From contig NC_133300.1 of the NCBI RefSeq assembly GCF_005239225.2, positions 17,389,875 through 17,453,874 on the forward strand: 64,000 nt of DNA, written 5' to 3'. The DNA is from Populus alba (lineage: Eukaryota; Streptophyta; Magnoliopsida; Malpighiales; Salicaceae). The notes under the pieces are model-generated. The model saw only the letters and a list, made by a program, of their open reading frames with translations. It did not search any database and was not told where the DNA came from. The position numbers and the translations under genes are program-made. The first letter of the stretch is position 1. Each line of letters starts with the position of its first letter. Of this stretch, positions 25,071-37,373 are shown one piece after another.

Positions 25071-25654
25071 AATAAATAAAAAAGCATGAGAAATTGGAAT
25101 GGCACTGGACAGTTGAAGAAACACGTAGATGTTATGGTGTAAAAGAAACTTGTGAATTTTATTAATAAGTATGTATATATAAATTTTTCAACTATTAGAT
25201 ATGAAATTAATTTATAAAAAACTAAGTAAAAAAATTAAATATATAATTGAATCACGTGATGAAAAAAATATATGCAAATTACATAAAAAAAAACAAGTTA
25301 AAAAAATCCAAAAGAAAAAAGGTTGATGCCCATCATTATCCCAAATTCTTAAACAAGGTCTCGAAAATTTGGTATTCTCTAAAACATGAGGATCTCCTCG
25401 CTTTGAGCCCACAAAAGAGCTGGGTATTGGTTTTCTAGCGTTATAGCCCATTTTCGAGATAGCCTTCCATTCGGGTATATATGAATATCATTTTTTTTTT
25501 TTTTTCAATATTGCAAATTAGAGTTCTTAAGAAAATACATGATCAAATAATGTTTTCTCATCCAGTATTTAATCCCATTAAATCTTGATATGAGCCACTC
25601 AATTGGATGTATTGATTCATATATTAAATTTATAATTAATTTTTAGATTTTGGA

Positions 25655-25850
25655 TTTTAAAAAGTTGCTTTTGTCATTCAAAAACGTTTTTGAATTTTTT
25701 TTTATTATTTAAAAATAATTTTTTAATATTTTTTCAAATTATTTTAATATGCTAATATAAAAAATAAATATTAAAAAAAAAAAAAATTATTATTTTAATA
25801 TATTTTTAAATAAAAAATATTTTAAAAAACCATTCATTACAATATCAAAT
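25655..25850. repeat. AT-rich MITE-family copy
   Basis: AAAAACGTTTTTGAATTTTTTTTT at the left, core TTTTAATATGCTAATATAAAAAATAA, and AAAAAATATTTTAAAAAACCATTC at the right; matches the family pattern. Confidence 0.5.
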
Positions 25851-28800
25851 AAACTCTAAATCTTATACATTCTAATAAAAAAAAATAATCTTGGGAAAAC
25901 ATGGGCTTCAACGTTTCAAATGAAGCATGTTGATGAGTCCTAAACGCTCAATTTCATCTAAAAAAAACTTGTGCTCACGGTTCTAAATTTATAAGTAGCT
26001 AGTTTAATTTGAAAATTAACCTAACAATTTCATAAAAAAAGGGAGATTTTAAAAATTTTAAAAGTAAAAGTAGATTGGTTTTGATAATCATTATATAATC
26101 TATACAAAATAGATTGTCGTCACCAGGTCAAAAAAAAATAAAAAATTAAAACCCAATTTCTACGTAGAAAAGAGCTCACATTTTATTTTTTCATTTTCAA
26201 TACTTTTTAATTTAAATGGATTGGCTCTCATGCATCTTTCTCTTTTCTCGTTAGCTAAACAGCTGAATAAATAGCAAGTCGCACTTTTTTTCTTCTTCTT
26301 TTCCACCCTTCCTTCCATCAAATATATCCTACTTACATACTGTGCGTATCTCTCTAAAAACTTGATTGTAAGAAAAAATAAATTAGAACCAGATAAATTT
26401 TTTTTTCCAAAATGGATTTTACTATGCAAAATACAGTATGAATCCCTCAAAAAAAACATAGTTTACAATGTTTTTTCATCTCTCGTCCCTTTATTTTATT
26501 TTTTATTATTTTGGCATAATCAAACCAAATTATATGTCAATTTAAGTTAATTTGTTAGAAAAAAATGAGATTAAAAGACAAGGGATCAAAGTAAAAAAAA
26601 ACATAAAAAATAGATGGTTTTTTTCACACTATGAAAGTAATGTTCATTGTATCTTTATACCTTCCAACTTATAAATATTATGTCCTTTCAATTTTTAAAA
26701 TTTCAAAACAAAGTCAATTTTAGTTCAAAAATTTATTTTCTTAATTTTAAATCCTTGGCTTTGGCAAGGAGAGAGAGTCTTCAAATTTTAGTGGTAAAAA
26801 GACAACATTAATATCGATTTTGACTATCAAAATGATTTGTCTTTATGTCAACAAGTTTTATTTGGTAAGATGAGTTTTATTTATGTGTTTTTGACATTTA
26901 AATTGTCTAAAAAATCAGATTTAAATTCGAGAAAATTTTTGATTTCGGATTAATTTTAAGTTTCACGTAGAGTTTTAGGTTTTTAAGGTTATTAGTGAAT
27001 TTATTAAAATATCTAAACATATTTTAAATTAAAATAGAATTTCTAGATTAAAAAATCACCGGACTCAATTTGATGGCTACCCTATTAGTCAAAATTTAGA
27101 GAAAAACAAACAAAGTGTCAAGTGTCATCTGACTATTTTTGTTCCAAAAATATTTGGAGTGAACTATAAAAAAAATGCTCATGCCCTCGAGACAACGCGC
27201 GGGCCCTCTCGGGATGGAAAAATTGTAACCTAACATCGATGCTCGCATGCATTATTTACATTTTAAAACCACTAACTTTTTGCAATTTCTAGGGCCTGGC
27301 CAGAGAATGATGTATAGAGGGATCAGAGAAGGTCCCTCCACTGGAACAGCTTGCTAAGTGCTCATAATGTCAAAAGAAGGAGAGGATGTGCTTATCTTTA
27401 TTTGCTTGGTCAAAAGAAGCGGAATAAAATAATAAAATCAATACCAAAATAATGCTTTCCAAACTCCCTTGAAAAATTCTCCATTCCTCTTTCGAAGCAC
27501 ACAACCTGCAACAAGGCAATTCTTTAATTAGCTGCTATAGCTAGAGATGCATGATTTCCTCTAATCCTGCATTTTAATCCCAGTTGTATAAAACCCTTTA
27601 CACTTGTTGACCAAGATCTTATTTATAACGAAAGGAACATGGCAGATTGTTGCTAAATTACTCAGTATGATTTCTGCGACATATAATTTAAAAATTCAGC
27701 TAGTTTTTTCCTTAGGAGTCTCTGATGTCAATTAAACAAGTCCTTAATAGAAAATCAAGCCCTCCAAATGGTGAGGATGCTGTACTAGATGTATCTGCTT
27801 CGGCTTCCCTGCCCAAATAGGGAAAGCACGTGATCCTGTCTAGAAAAGATTAGGGTCCCGAAAAGGATAATTCCAAGAATTTGCTGCCATCTCCATATAT
27901 TGGAGGAAAATCAAGAGACAACACGTGTGATGATACCAATCATAGCTAGTTGTCTTTATTCTTTCTTTCGATAGAACTGGGCTCCTCTCCCAGTTGATGA
28001 TGGAATGGTATTTGGCCTTTTGCAGTCTGTTCTATCCATTAATGCATGCCTTTTAGTTCGTTTGGATCACAGAAAATTATGCTTGATGTTTTTTTGGCAT
28101 CGTTGTTTTATCCTCACATACTATATGATTAGGAATATTGCGTTTTTTTTTGTGCAAAAAAAGGAGAAAAAATAAATCAAAGAGTAGCATTTCTCCATTT
28201 TATGCGAGGTAGTTTTAGTTTTTGGATTCAACTATTTTTGTTTTGTTTTGATGGTGAGGATTTATGTGAATCACGTATATTTATAAGATCTTGAATAAAT
28301 CAAATTTTTTTCCTGAGTCTCTTTTCATATTTCTAAATAACAAGTGAAAGAATAAATATTCTGGCGCCTGTGCATGCCAATGCCCCAAAATTAGGATCGA
28401 ATAACTTCCTTTTTCCATGAAAGATAAAATACCTTCAATTATGGGAGTCGATGATCAAAACATCTTTGATTGAACTAGTCGATAACAACACGGTGTGGAC
28501 ATTGGAGAGATTTATATGGTGAAGATGAGCTGAAGTCGACAATAGGGAGAAAAGGAAGTTGGGGGGATGACAGGTGGAAAGATTGTAGTCGTCACCGCCC
28601 CATGTTCAATTCCAGCAGAAAAAGAGACCAACGACGACGATGACCGCTGATGAAAAAGTAGGATAAGATTTTCGTGATGCGGGATTGGCCACCTTTCTGT
28701 TTCTACTCCATTCCTGTCGTCAACTTGCATGTATACCCCGTGACTTTTGTCTGCAATACTCACTTACATGGATCTAACCTAAGTACATCAAAGTCAAATG

Positions 28801-28986
28801 TCGCCAATTTATGCTGATCCTAGCCAGCACCAAGGTTAATCATTGGTACATGCATGGTAGTTTTTGTTTTGTTTCTGTTGGTAAATTTCAGTTTGCAGTC
28901 CTTCCCCTCTCTCCTTGGCGGTTTCTTTTGTCATTTAAGGTGATTCTATGAATCTATTGACTTGTATGTGCGCTTGCGGTTGTTTC

Positions 28987-29151
28987 TGTTAAACTAATTG
29001 AGATCAAACACAAAACGGAGGCTAGAATTCTGAATAATCTGTTTATTATGAATGCATTGTCTTAACCTAAATACAAATAGAGTATATATAGGTTAAACTG
29101 AAAGTACTATTCTACCCTTAATAAATAAGACAACATAAATATTATTTAACA
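28987..29151 (-). repeat. 3' LTR of copia element
   Basis: 165 bp, starting TGTTAAACTAATTGAG and ending TATTATTTAACA on the plus strand. It lies downstream in element orientation and is preceded by the polypurine tract at about 29152-29160. Confidence 0.95.
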
Positions 29152-29202
29152 TCTCCCCTCAAACTCACGATGCGGCAGCTACAAGCATCGAGAGTTTGCC
29201 AA

Positions 29203-29550
29203 CTAGAAAACGAAAACGAGATATGTAATGCGCCTTGGTAAAGAAATCTGCAATCTGCAATGAAGAAAAGAAGGAACAAAAAGCAAAGTAATGATTCCAT
29301 GCTTGAGATGATGACGAGTAAGATGACAATCGATTTCAATGTGCTTAGCCCGCTCATGAAAAACCGAGTTGTGAGCAATCTGAATAGAACTCTGGTTGTC
29401 ACAATACTTAGGAGTAGGATGGGAAAAGGAAACTCCCATATTAGCAACTAACCAACGTAACCAAATAATCTCTTTGGTAGTAGATGCCATGGCACGATAT
29501 TCTGCTTCGGTGGATGATTGAGAAACAATAGATTGTTTCTTGCTCTTTCA
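29203..29550 (-). pseudogene. copia RNase H 3' part, after nonsense codon
   Basis: Continues the RT/RNase H frame after a TGA at 29548-29550, where a Trp codon is expected. The sequence reads STEAEYRAMASTTKEIIWLR, YCDNQSS, FHERAKHIEIDCH, the usual C-terminal copia RNase H motifs. The stop separates it from the upstream RT frame. Confidence 0.85.
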
Positions 29551-30654
29551 AGAAATAAGAGAATCACCTAAAAAGATACAAAACCCGGTAACAGACTTGC
29601 GATCTGTGGGATCACTACCATGATCAGCATCAGAGTATGCACGTAACTCCAAGGAAGAGGTGGATGAAAGTAAAAGACTTTGAAAAACTGTACCCCGAAG
29701 ATATCGCAAAATACAAAGAACAACTGCCCAGTGAACAGTAGTAGGAGAAGCAACAAACTGACTAACAACATAAACAACATATGCAATATCTGGACGAGTA
29801 ATGATGAGATATACCAAACTCCCAACAATAGTGCGGTATAAAGTAGGATCTATCAAAGGTAAACCATCAGAAGAAGAGTACCTTGCGTTAACCTCAATAG
29901 GAGTATCCACAGTCTTGTTATCAATAAGTCTAGCCCGCTCAAGAATATCTGCAACATATTTCGACTGAGAAAGAAGGTAACCTCTAGGTGAGTATGCTAC
30001 CTCAATACCCAGGAAATATCGAAGATAACCCAAATCCTTCATCTCAAATCGTCTAGCCAACTCTGTCTTCATAACTGAAATACCATCAATGTCATCACCA
30101 GTAATAATCATGTCATCAACATATAAAGACAGAATGATACGACCTGCATCAGTGCACTTAATAAAAAGAGCAGAATCATGACTGCTAGAAACAAAGCCAA
30201 GTGACGAGATCACAATAGAGAATTTCTCAAACCAAGCACGGGGTGCTTGTTTGAGACCATATAATGCTTTCTTAAGCTTACAAACATATCCAGAGTCATG
30301 TGAAATACCAGGAGGGGGTGCCATATAAACTTCTTCTTGAAGATCTCCATTCAAGAAGGCATTTTTAACATCAAGTTGAGAAATATGCCATTGACGAATC
30401 GAAGCTACGGCAATAAGAGTACGAATAGTAGTCATTTTTGTAACCGGAGCAAATGTCTCCTCATAGTCCATACCATACTGTTGATAGTATCCTTTGGCAA
30501 CTAACCTAGCTTTATATCGCTCAATAGACCCATCAGAATTAGTCTTGTTCTTATAGACCCAACGACAACCAACAACACTCTTACCAGGAGGTAGAGGAAC
30601 CAGATCCCAAGTATTTGTCTTATGCAAAGCAGAAAGTTCCTCATCCATAGCTTA
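29551..30654 (-). pseudogene. copia reverse transcriptase / RNase H region
   Basis: A frame of about 366 residues with typical copia RT motifs: NTWDLVPLP, GCRWVYK, RYKARLVAKG, ETFAPVTKMTTIR, QLDVKNAFLNGDL, KALYGLKQAPRAWF and the catalytic YVDD (30112-30123), then SDADHGSDPTDRKSVTGFC of RNase H. It is preceded by adjacent TAG TAA codons (30652-30657) and ends at a premature TGA. RT would copy element RNA in Gag particles; as it stands the polyprotein is interrupted. Confidence 0.9.
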
Positions 30655-31689
30655 CTACCAAAGCGGATCAAGAATTGCCTCTTTATAGGAAGAGGGCTCA
30701 ACAAGACAATGAATAGAGGCTAAAAAGGAAGTAAATGATGAAGAATAACAAGAATAAACAAAATCTGGTAGTTTTGTGGACTTACGAATACGGATGGACT
30801 GACGTGAAGGTGGATCCACAATCTCAGATGAAGCTTGAGGGGCTGTAGATGAGAATGGAGCTTCAGGTGTGCCAGAGAGTAAAGTACCAGTACCAACAGA
30901 CGCAAGATTCAATTTGAGTTGTGGAATAAGATAAACATTAGGGAGAGACATGTGAGGTGTGACAACATAACCAACACCTGCTAAGGGCATTTGAGTGCCA
31001 TCAGCAATTATTACAGGAATGGAGGACAAAGGGGATACAAAGGTAAAAGATGAGGAATCTGGAGACATATGATGGGAAGCACCAGAATCCAAGACCCATT
31101 CAGAATATGACATACCTGAGGAACTATGAGGCAACTGACCTATGGAAGAAGAAGCGGACATTGCTTGTGGCTGCAAGGAGAGAAACTTCTGAAATTGCTC
31201 AGCCAAAATATTAGGATCGGTAATAGAACTTGAGGAAGCTACTGCTGCAATATTGTGGTGTTGTGGTTTATAACCCTGAGGTGGTCTATGAGCATTAGAT
31301 TGTGACTGATTGCCAGACTTCCAAGCTTGATTCTGCTGTCTCAACTTAGAACACTGAGCCTTCCAATGACCTTTATGCTTACAGAAACTGCACTCATTGA
31401 AGCCAACCCTTGTGTAAGGCTTATTCTGATGAGTAGAGAATGGCTTAGAAGGTACTGCTAATACTGAAGGATTTGAAGCAGAAAGAATTCCCTTTTCAGA
31501 ATAAGACTGAAGACGTATTTCTTCAGCCAATAACTCACTAACAACAGAGTCAACACAAGGCAGTGGAGAACGATGCAGAATTGAACCTCTAAGTCCTTCA
31601 AAATCACTGCGAAGTGCTGTTAAAAACTGTACCAATCGTTGCTGCTCTCTACGCTCAATATAGGCACCACATGCCTTTAATTTTTTCGA
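30655..31689 (-). pseudogene. copia Gag C-part, zinc knuckle and protease
   Basis: Contains LRGSILHRSPLP..VSELLAEEIRLQS of the Gag end, a CCHC knuckle CSFCKHKGHWKAQC (about 31352-31393), and the protease motif WVLDSGASHHMSPDS (about 31069-31105). After LKLNLASVG the sequence jumps (near 30885-30905) to the linker normally found between integrase and RT (SRQSIRIRKSTKLPDFV). The pre-integrase and integrase domains are therefore gone. It ends in TAG TAA where Gln codons would be expected. Confidence 0.85.
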
Positions 31690-32124
31690 TTATGTAAGAG
31701 CTAATTGATCCCAAAGATCTGTCATAGCGGAATAAAACTCTTGGATACTTATATTCTTCTGATGAAGAGCTCGTATGTCATTCTCTAATTGATACTGTTT
31801 TGCAAAATTTGATTGTGTGAATAACCTTTGCAGATGATCCCAAACCTCTTTTGTTGTCTTATACTTTGCCAATTGCATACCTATCGAATGCTCAATAAAA
31901 TTGTTGATCCAAGTAATGATCTTTATATTATTTGCTTCCCATGTATCTATCAAAACAACATCTCCCTCCTCAACATTCTTAGGTATCATATAAGTCCCAC
32001 TAACATACCCCCACATCTTCTTACCCTTAAGGAAATTTCTCATCACATAACTCCAATACGAATAATTTTTCCCATCTAACCTCACACTCACAGACTTAAG
32101 TGAATCATCTCTTTCAGTAGCCAT
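31690..32124 (-). pseudogene. copia Gag N-part
   Basis: Starts MATERDDSLKSVSVRLDGKN and contains YWSYVMRNFLKGKKMWGYVSG and KEVWDHLQRLFTQSNFAKQYQL, typical of Retrotran_gag_2/3 copia Gag. It ends DLWDQLALT at a TAA (31690-31692). The Gag sequence resumes in the same frame (LKACGAYIERREQQRLVQFL), so this is a nonsense mutation rather than a domain end. Confidence 0.85.
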
Positions 32125-32434
32125 AATCAGCAATCACAAATAACCAGAATGCAAAAACAGCGGAAACAAAATACTAAATTGCAGAAACTAAACAAATCTC
32201 TTCTTGAAATTATACGATTACTCCAAAACACAAAACAAATTTGCAAAAACTAAACGCAAATACCAAATTGCAGATGCTGAAGGGAAGATGAAATACCAAA
32301 ATAATTGTAGAAACTGTCAAAATACCAAAATAATTGCAGAAACTGTCGAAATACCTAATTTTGCAGAAGCGAAAGACAAAATATCACTCCAAAAAAAAAT
32401 TAAGCCTCGTTCCATAAAACCAGCTCTGATACCA

Positions 32435-32599
32435 TGTTAAATTAATTGAGATCAAACACAAAATGGAGGCTAGAATTCTGAATAATCTGTTTATTATGAA
32501 TGCATTGTCTTAACCTAAATACAAATAGAGTATATATATGTTAAACTGAAAGTACTATTCTACCCTTAATAAATAAGACAACATAAATATTATTTAACA
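32435..32599 (-). repeat. 5' LTR of copia element
   Basis: 165 bp, identical to the other LTR except for three substitutions (two C/T near the start, one G/T near the middle). It is adjacent to the primer-binding site at 32423-32434. Confidence 0.95.
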
Positions 32600-32864
32600 G
32601 TTTCTACATAGCATCACCACTTTTTCAGTGGAGATTTTGATATATATATTTTTATTATATAGTTTGGAAAACCTTAATATTTACGTTGGCATTCATGCTT
32701 ATAAGATTAGCCACGATTGAAAAAAGTTTGGATCGTTCAAAACTCAAATAAAACAAGGATATATTAAAGGCGCCCAAGTTGCAGCAGAAAAATCTGCAGT
32801 CACGAGATGAAAGAGTACACACCAGAGAACAACCAGAAAGTGCAAGAGCAAATACCGAAACAAA

Positions 32865-33230
32865 ACTTAGACAGTAACTACATTTCCTTCTATAGACAAG
32901 CAACAAAGTCAGATCCCCTCCCAGCCTCTCGCTTTGCTAACACATCAGCAGCAGTGCCATTAGCTTCATGTAAAACATGGACAAACCGAAGATTAATTAG
33001 GAAAGAGATTAGAAATAGTGAAAAACTCATCAGCATTTTTCCATGGCTTTGTAGAAGAACTGTCGAGCCATCCCACAACAATTGAAGAATCAGATTCCAC
33101 AATAAAATTCTGGGCACAAGTTACAGCTTCGTCAGCTGATTTCCGATTGACACCAACTCAGCTTGATTCGAATCCATTTCTCCCAATCCAACAGAAGATG
33201 TTAGAAATGCACATTAACTGGACATGCACA
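32865..33230 (-). pseudogene. LINE-type RNase H (RVT_3-like) remnant
   Basis: On the minus strand two frames give RNase H-like pieces: IVESDSSIVVGWLDSSSTKPW in one, and INLRFVHVLHEANGTAADVL in the other, followed by AKREAGRGSDF. This is the end of a plant non-LTR retrotransposon or reverse transcriptase-like RNase H domain. Frameshifts make it non-functional. The copia element inserted just downstream of it. Confidence 0.65.
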
Positions 33231-33279
33231 ACTCAACTAATTCCCTTAACGTCAGACAACATATTCTTTTGACCAAATC

Positions 33280-34460
33280 AGCTGAGAGTAGCTAGTCAGG
33301 ATAGGGAGAAGAAGAGAACAGAACAACTGTCATGCATCAATGGAGTGAAAATACATATATATGTCGATCGTGTTAGGTTAGGGATCATTTCTGGGATGTT
33401 AGAGTCACTAAAACGCCCATCAATTGAAGTGGACTGAAGAATAAGAAGATGATAGATATGCATATCAAAATCCCATCATCAGACTTTGTCCTAAAAATCA
33501 TTAGCTAGGGTTTTACCAAAAAGAGACAAATAACAATTCATGTTATTAATCTAGGACTTTTCCTCTTCATTGAAAATACACGTAGATTCTTATATATATC
33601 TATCAACAAGATTATCTTTACTGACAAATGAGTACTCCTCAAGCTTAGAATCAACAATAGCAAATTTTCATGCCAACAATGTTTTGAATAATGAAAATTT
33701 TGCTTATAATTAATAAGCTATGAAATTAAAGAGAGGAAAATTAATAAAATACCAATAAGTAACTGTCTTCTGGCATCATTTCTGTTTTCATTTTTTCTTA
33801 TTTTAAAAATGTAAAAAACTAACAACCAATTGTCAAACAGGGAGCTCTCTTGAAAGTTATAATTGTAATTCTTCGTTTATTTTTAATTATAATAAAAAAT
33901 CCTAAAAAATATATATTTTAAAATTTTTGTATCTAAAAAACTGAAAAGCAAAAATAGTAAATATATAGATACAGTAAATAATACCAAAATAACCTAAATT
34001 TCATTAAGGCGATAATTGTTAGTTGATTAAGTATTTTTTATATCAATTTAGATAGCGATTGGTACTTACTGTGTTGTAATAATAATAAAAAAAAAAACAA
34101 TCAAGATAATTACAATGACACATCTCGCTGTATTTTCTGTTTTCAAAAGATAAAAATTAACTCTAAAATTATCCCAAATATATATATTTTTTTATATCTT
34201 CGTTTCTATCTCTTTAATTATATATATATATATTTATTTATTTTTGCTGTAACATTAATCTAAAGCAACACTAAGTTAGGTTTTCTTTCGTAGAGGCGAG
34301 AATCATGCTGTAATTAATTACCCCTCCTTAATTTCCAACATTAATGCACGGTAACTGTAATATTCCTAGACAATGCGAACCGGGATAAATTATCGTAAGT
34401 TTCAAGTCGGCACTCTTTTCTAATTTGTAGATGCACACCAATCTCATGAAAAAGAGGTTA
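33280..34460. other. intergenic, AT-rich
   Basis: No gene is recognised. A (TA)n/(AT)-rich patch lies near 34210-34240. The distal promoter of the MIR156 locus presumably lies within the last few hundred bases. Confidence 0.5.
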
Positions 34461-34490
34461 GGGGTACAGCCAATATGGCACAGTTTTTTC

Positions 34491-34500
34491 CTATAAATAG
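34491..34500 (+). promoter_or_regulatory. TATA box of MIR156 locus
   Basis: CTATAAATAG is an excellent plant TATA box, with CCAAT at 34470-34474 just upstream. It lies about 240 bp before the hairpin, and the pyrimidine-rich stretch at 34565-34615 looks like a 5' leader. The implied start is near 34525-34530. Confidence 0.7.
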
Positions 34501-34732
34501 AGGTGTTGGAGATCAACCATGTCATATACAAAAATCCTTCAAGAAAAATAACATACTCCAAGCCTGCTCTCTCTCCCCTCTCTCTTCATCCCTTCCACAC
34601 TTTTCTCCATAAAAAGATAGGGTTCTCATGAATTCCTTGGAAGCCAAAGCTCTGTTCTCAGGCCCCTAGGTCTATTATGGATACGCATATATTTTTTTAA
34701 TGTTTGTGTTTTGAATTATGTGAGGAGGCACT

Positions 34733-34832
34733 GGTGATGCTGTTGACAGAAGATAGAGAGCACAGATGATGAAATGCATGGAGCTTGATTGCATCTCACT
34801 CCTTTGTGCTCTCTAGTCTTCTGTCATCACCT
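34733..34832 (+). ncRNA. MIR156: MIR156 precursor (miR157-type mature)
   Basis: A hairpin of about 100 nt. The 5' arm (34743-34763) starts TTGACAGAAGATAGAGAG and ends CAC, the exact 21-nt miR157-type member of the miR156 family. The 3' arm (34808-34828, GCTCTCTAGTCTTCTGTCAT plus C) pairs with it with one bulged base, and the stem extends through GGTGATG/CATCACC. miR156 guides cleavage and repression of SPL transcription factor mRNAs and keeps shoots juvenile; this is family knowledge. A strong TATA box lies upstream, and a possible acceptor (TTTTGCAG, about 35040) suggests the primary transcript is spliced downstream. Confidence 0.97.
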
Positions 34833-34839
34833 TCAGCCC

Positions 34840-36740
34840 CTCACTCCGTTTAATTGCTAATAGTTTTACCATATATATTTACTCTTGAGCTTGTTTCTTG
34901 AGCATTGAGCAATACTATTACCTTTCCACATGCTCATATCTCGAGTTTATGTTTGATTTCTTTACCGAATGCTTGTTGGGAATCTGAATAAAATGTTGTG
35001 TTAATTGATTTGATTGTTTCTCCCTCTAATATCTTTTGCAGGTGGCATGATCCTGATCCTAATGATGCTAGATTTAGTAAAATTTTACCCTTCTATTCTT
35101 CCATGTTGGGAAGGAGCAGTTAATTTTGTAGCTTGAACAGCTGAAGGAGAGGACACTCGTATTAAACACAAATTTGATAACTTCTTCCCTGAGGACACTA
35201 AGAATCTCTAGACTGCTTAGTTGTGGTCCTATGGTTTTATGTTTGCTTCTAAAAATTATTGCAGGTGAATTTTCTGTGCTGGGAACACCATATGCTGCTC
35301 AAGATATAATCAAGTTCCAAGGCACATGACACATGGAGATTTTATAATTCAAGACATGCATCACTAGCATCTTTATCGGTCATTTGCTTAATTTCCAGAA
35401 ATCAAGAACTAGTATAAGTGGTGGTGTCAATATCGGAAGTGCACGGATTGATAATCTGATACCACTTTTATCCTCTACTCTACCATGATCTGAAGATTTG
35501 GAGCTGTATAGCTTGCAGGTTTCCCTGCAATGCAGATCCGATCTAGAGCTGTAGTAAATTAAAGATGCGGCCGGGTCTACAACACTTCGCTGTTTGATCT
35601 CTATAATCTCCATGTGTATTTGACATTTTTTTTTTGTTGTTGATGTTGATCATCATGACCAAGTTGCAAGCTTCTTCAATTGAAACCAGGGTTTGGCTAT
35701 TTGTCAAGAATAACAGACTCCATTCATGTATTCATGCTCTATGCATACGCAATTCATAGAATGAAAGTACTGAGCTGATGATCAATAATCAAGAAAATAT
35801 TGTTCGTCGAGCTGGTTAATTGTTTTCTAATCGCTTTTGTCCTTTCTCCAGAATGTTGTTCCCAGTGACTTTCCAACCATTCTGGATAATGTTAGCTAGC
35901 TACTTCAAATTGGTAGATTTGTCACAAGGAAGGCTAGCTAGTGCTGTAGACATACATACATACATGCATGCATATATATATATATATATATGTATATGTA
36001 TATGTATATGTATAGATGCATCTATGTATACACATCTCGTATGCTTGCACTCCTCTATACCTGAAGCTAGTAATTAAGGAGTATGATGTTTTAAAATTAT
36101 TAAATGATTTATAACTTGTAGTGAGTGTTAACTAGTTACCGGCCCAGGGTTGAATTAATTTGTTGAAGTTAAGGAAAGTTAAAGGAAATCTGTAGAAGAA
36201 AATATCATTGAAAATGGCTGTCAAAAATAGAATACCATGAACAATTTTGCCAGCAGATATAGCAGGAGCTACCTCATGGCAGGAACAATCTAAAACTCTT
36301 GGTCTCACAACGGGAGAAAAAAAAAGAGTCTGGATTATCCAGTTTATTATGAAATAGCCCATAAACCAGATTAAATAACGAGCTAGGGTTAGAAAATTTA
36401 CCAAAATTGGTAAATAATGATTATTCAATAAGATAAAAATACTATCAAAAACAAAAACAAGTTAGTCGGTAAGATTTAAGCAGAAATCAACATGAAATCG
36501 AGTCGCAAAAGGCTACAAATGATGAAGAAAAACACAAAATTAGGGAAATAAAGTTCCAACTGATAGATTTTGTGGCCTGAAGCAACCCTCAACTAGCATT
36601 GGCGGTGACCTATGATGGGCGTCATGTAACGAGTTGTTGAAGTTGAGGTGATTTCCTCGTAATTAACAAAAGTTTATAGCCAAAATATCAAAGGGTGTCC
36701 AAAATATTCTCAAAATTAAACATGGATTACTGTTTTATGT
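34840..36740. other. downstream of MIR156; no coding gene recognised
   Basis: Probably contains the 3' part of the miR156 primary transcript (to about 35.6 kb), with a polypyrimidine plus GCAG acceptor near 35040 and another near 35264. After that there is intergenic sequence with a (TA)n/(TATG)n tract at 35965-36015. No reading frame matches a known protein. Confidence 0.4.
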
Positions 36741-37373
36741 TATCTTTATGCTAGTTTACCTTTTCAAAATACTCCGACATCATCAATTACGTTCTCGTAT
36801 CAATTTTTCACTCTCCATGCTCATCGCCGAACTTCAAGATACTCTCTTAAATGATCTAACTAGCGTCATACAGCAGCACCAATCATCAGTTACTGGGAAG
36901 GTAAGAAGGCATAACAAGGGGCTAAAGATTATATATATAATTATCTCAAGTGTTTCCTTACGAATTCAGGGAAAATTCAGTGTCTTGATTGATCTCATGC
37001 TTTTCGAGTTAGGAAAATAATCATCATAGGAGGGGAAGGAATGGGATGAAAACTAAATCTTATTTGTTAATTTAGACACAGAATTAGAGCATAGAAAGTA
37101 ACGGATATTAAATGGCAATATACCCTTTTTATTGAAGAGAGAAGATGGGCTAGCGAATTAGGGAGAAAAAGTTTTAGTTGTTATAATAATAAGATTTAAT
37201 TTCTAAAAAAGAATAATAAGATTAAAATATAAGTTCATATGTCAAAAAATCTTAAAGTTATTCCTCCATGTACTTTTTCCCCAAACAAATCGGTGAGGTA
37301 AAGCAATTAAACTACTAATTAATTAATTTAAATAATCATAAAAAAGGAAGGGGCACTCTTTTCTTATTCGATT

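Larger units (their letters stand above)
21520..28980. other. long intergenic block, repeats, no intact gene
   Basis: No protein-coding gene is recognised over about 7.4 kb. Contents include a duplicated TCTCTCACATG.CTTAATTAT motif at 21529-21585, a 37-bp tandem duplication, a tRNA-derived SINE-like unit, a T-rich repeat (23450-24900) with recurring 'aaggtcatgggttt..'-type phrases, two MITE copies, and less AT-rich sequence without assignable frames at 27180-28860. Confidence 0.5.
28987..32599 (-). mobile_element. Ty1/copia LTR retrotransposon, integrase deleted
   Basis: Two 165-bp LTRs (28987-29151 and 32435-32599, TG..CA) differ at three positions and are flanked by the 5-bp duplication GTTTC (28982-28986 and 32600-32604). 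The primer site TGGTATCAGAGC (minus, 32423-32434) matches the Met initiator tRNA end, and a purine tract (GAGGGGAGA, minus) abuts the left LTR. The order on the minus strand is Gag, zinc knuckle, protease, RT, RNase H, which is copia-like except that integrase is missing, so the element is only 3.6 kb. Several stops break the frame, so it is not autonomous. The high LTR identity points to a recent insertion. Confidence 0.95.

Noticed and set aside
27290..27360. Second miRNA-like hairpin (GGGATCAGAGAAGGTCCCTCC)
   Set aside because: Only a short GGGA/TCCC stem forms and the sequence matches no miRNA family I know.
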